NCBI RefSeq assembly: GCF_913777625.1
Contig: NZ_CAJYTI010000026.1
Span: 102,438-166,437 of the forward strand
DNA length: 64,000 nt
Reading direction: 5' to 3'
Origin: an uncultured Sphingomonas sp.
GTDB taxonomy: Bacteria; Pseudomonadota; Alphaproteobacteria; Sphingomonadales; Sphingomonadaceae
The notes under the pieces are model-generated. The model saw nothing but the letters and a program-made list of their open reading frames with translations, ran no database searches and was not told the origin of the DNA. The first letter of the stretch is position 1. Each line of letters opens with the position of its first letter. Position numbers and translations under genes: made by a program. Below are positions 61,791 to 64,000 of this stretch, piece by piece.

Positions 61791-64000
61791 TCAGGCCTCG
61801 GCGGGCGTCGCCGTGTCGTTGCGATCGGTGGAGGACGGGCGGCGGCGCTCGATCCAGGCATAGAGGCTGGGCAGCAGGACCAGGGTGAGGATCGTCGAGG
61901 TGATGATCCCGCCGATGACCACGGTGGCGAGCGGCCGCTGGACCTCCGCCCCCGATCCGGTCGCGATCGCCATGGGGATGAACCCGACCGAGGCGACCAG
62001 CGCGGTCGACAGGACCGGGCGCAACCGGTCATGCGCACCGCGCCGCACGGCCTCCTCGGCGGGCAGCGGATCACCCTCGCGTCCGTCGCGCAAGCTGTTG
62101 ATATGGTCGATCAGCACCAGCCCGTTGAGCATCGCGATGCCCGACAGCGCGATGAAGCCGATCGCCGCCGTGATCGAAAAGGGCATGCCGCGCAGCCATA
62201 GCGCCAGCACGCCGCCCGTCACCGCGAAGGGTATGCCGGTATAGACGATCGCCGCCTCGCGTACGCTGCCCAGTGCCGCATAGACCAGTGCGAAGATCAG
62301 GATCAGCGCGGCGGGCACCACGATCGACAGGCGCTTCTGCGCGGCCTCCAGCTGGTGATATTGCCCTCCGAATTCGATGCGATAGCCGGGGGGCAGCTTG
62401 ACCTGCCCGTTGATCGCGGCCTGGGCGCGCTGGACATAGCCCGCCAGATCGCTGGTCGACAGATTGACCATCAGCGCGGCGCGGCGGTTGGTGTCGTCGT
62501 GCAGGATCGGCTCGACGATGCGGGTTTCCTTCAGCCGGGCGACGCGCGACAGGGGCACCATGCCATAGTCGCCGACCCGCAGGGGCAGCGCCAGGATCGC
62601 CGCCGGATCGGCGCGCAGCGAGTCCGGCATGCGGATCACGATGGCGTGGCGGGCGGGGCCGTGCGGGATGAAGCCGACCTCGGCCCCTGCCAGCGCGTCG
62701 CGGATCGCGTCGTTGACCGCCTGCGCGCCCAGGTTCAGGCGGATCAGCGCTGCACGGTCCAGTTCGACCACGATGCTCTTGGGGCGGCCGGCCGTCTCGA
62801 ACTCGACGCCCTCGGTGCCGGGCAGCTTTTCGAGGATCGCCTTGGCCTGTCCGGCGGCGCGTTCCAGCACGTCGTAATCGTCGCCATAAATCTTGACCGA
62901 CACGTCGGCGCGCACGCCCTCCAGCATCTCGTTGAAGCGCATCTCGATCGGCTGAGCGAATTCGAGATTCTGGCCCCGATAGACCTGGCGCGCGACCTTC
63001 TCGATCCCGGCGATCAGTTCCTGCTTGGTACGAGGCATTCCGTCGCCGGTCGGCCAGTCCTTCAGCGGCTTGTAGAAGATATAGAGGTCGTTCTCGTTGG
63101 GCGGCATTGGGTCGGTCGCGACCTCGCTGGTGCCGATGCGCGAGAAGGTATGGCTGACCTGCGGGAATTTGCGGCGGATGGCGCGCTCGGTCGCCTGCTC
63201 GATGGCGAGGCTCTGCTCCAGCGACATGCCGACCGGGCGATAGACCATCGCGGTGATCGCGCCCTCGTCCAGCTGCGGCGTGAATTGCGAGCCGAGCGAC
63301 TTGAAGGCGATGAACGCCGCCGCCAGCAGCATCAGCGCCCCGAGGACGAGGATTGCCGGGTGACGCAGCTAGCGTTCCAGTACCGGGGTATAGACCCGCT
63401 CGGCGACCGCGACGAAGCCCTTGGGCGCATCCTCGCCATGCGGCCGGGCGGGCGCGCGCAACGCCCAAGCCGAGAGCATCGGCACGATGGTGAAGGTCCA
63501 GAATAGCCCGGCGACGATCGCCAGCATCACCGCCTGCGCCATGGGCTGGAACAGCTTGCCTTCGACCCCGCCCAGGCTGAGCACGGGCACATAGACGAGT
63601 GCGATGATCGCGATGCCGAAGCAGGTCGGCCGCGCGACCATGCGGGCGGCATGGGCCACCGTGTCGCGGCGTTCGTCGGCGGTGAGCTCCTCGCCCTTTT
63701 CGACGCGGCGCAGGGAGAGCAGACGCAGGCTGTTCTCGACCACCACGATCGCGCCGTCGACGATCAACCCGAAGTCGAGCGCACCCAGGCTCATCAGATT
63801 GCCCGACAGGCCGATGGCGTGCATCCCGCTGACCGTCACCAGAAAGGCGAGCGGGATGACCAGCGCGACGATCAGCGCGGCGCGCCAGTTGCCCATCACG
63901 AACAGCAGCACGATCGCGACCAGCAGCGCGCCTTCGCCCAGATTGCGCTCGACGGTATGGATCGTCTGATCGACCAGATCGGCGCGGCTATATTGCCGGT
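61791..64000 (-). pseudogene. Heavy-metal RND efflux permease (CzcA/CusA) interrupted by an in-frame TAG
   Basis: The 5' end lies beyond the window edge. The N-terminal half visible here (64000-63372) carries DFGLIVDGAIVVVEN, the helix 4 motif of the heavy-metal group. It ends in YTPVLER and a TAG at 63371-63369. The reading continues in the same frame without a shift (LRHPAILVLG and so on) to 61791, covering the second periplasmic loop and last six helices (for example FIALSGIAMLNGLVLIDHIN). A single substitution (for example TCG or CAG to TAG) would explain it. The product would be a truncated pump unless the stop is read through or is a sequencing error. It is convergent with the chemoreceptor gene and is not part of the efflux operon at 51545. 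Confidence 0.85.

Overview
The window looks like part of the chromosome of a sphingomonad-type alphaproteobacterium (Sphingomonas or a close relative). This is inferred from the high G+C content, four large TonB-dependent receptors beside glycoside hydrolases, a flavin halogenase of the kind found beside such receptors, and many Tat- or lipoprotein-exported enzymes. No rRNA gene, insertion sequence or CRISPR array was seen.

Layout. 1-2612: end of a xyloglucan/side-chain operon (GH31, cut by the window edge, then GH29). 2613-7613: housekeeping genes (tRNA-Thr, an M24B aminopeptidase, a glycine-zipper envelope protein, a TonB-like protein, a DUF2171 protein), with two copies of a palindromic intergenic repeat. 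7832-21504: a 13.6-kb mobile element inserted in the 3' end of tRNA-Ala(CGC), bounded by a perfect 31-bp direct repeat. It holds a tyrosine integrase, a leftward operon of mostly unrecognised genes that includes a 739-residue phage-like protein, a repeat-rich and highly structured non-coding region, an excisionase-like protein, a serine recombinase, and lower-G+C cargo (an OLD-type ATPase/TOPRIM nuclease, a protein with a HEPN-like Rx4H motif, and an unknown CxxC protein). 21531-25077: two-component system and an S41 protease lipoprotein.

25540-49584: a plant-polysaccharide utilisation region with four TonB-dependent receptors, alpha-ketoglutarate semialdehyde dehydrogenase, a flavin-dependent halogenase, a LacI-family repressor, GH3, GH39 and two GH43 enzymes. 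Three copies of a GTAAMCGGTTAC palindrome lie before the second receptor and between the LacI gene and GH3, which suggests one LacI regulon. The receptors would import oligosaccharides made outside or at the surface of the cell; GH3, GH39 and GH43 enzymes would cut them in the periplasm; the dehydrogenase would finish an oxidative pentose or uronate route to 2-oxoglutarate. 49737-57337: a FixJ-type two-component system divergent from a complete heavy-metal-type RND efflux operon. 57361-57564: a nested palindromic repeat. 57831-61733: an M14 carboxypeptidase and a chemoreceptor. 61791-64000: a second heavy-metal RND pump gene, interrupted by an in-frame TAG and running off the window.

The integrated element is the most unusual part: it is satellite- or island-sized, carries two kinds of recombinase and possible anti-phage genes, and has a central operon whose function I cannot name.
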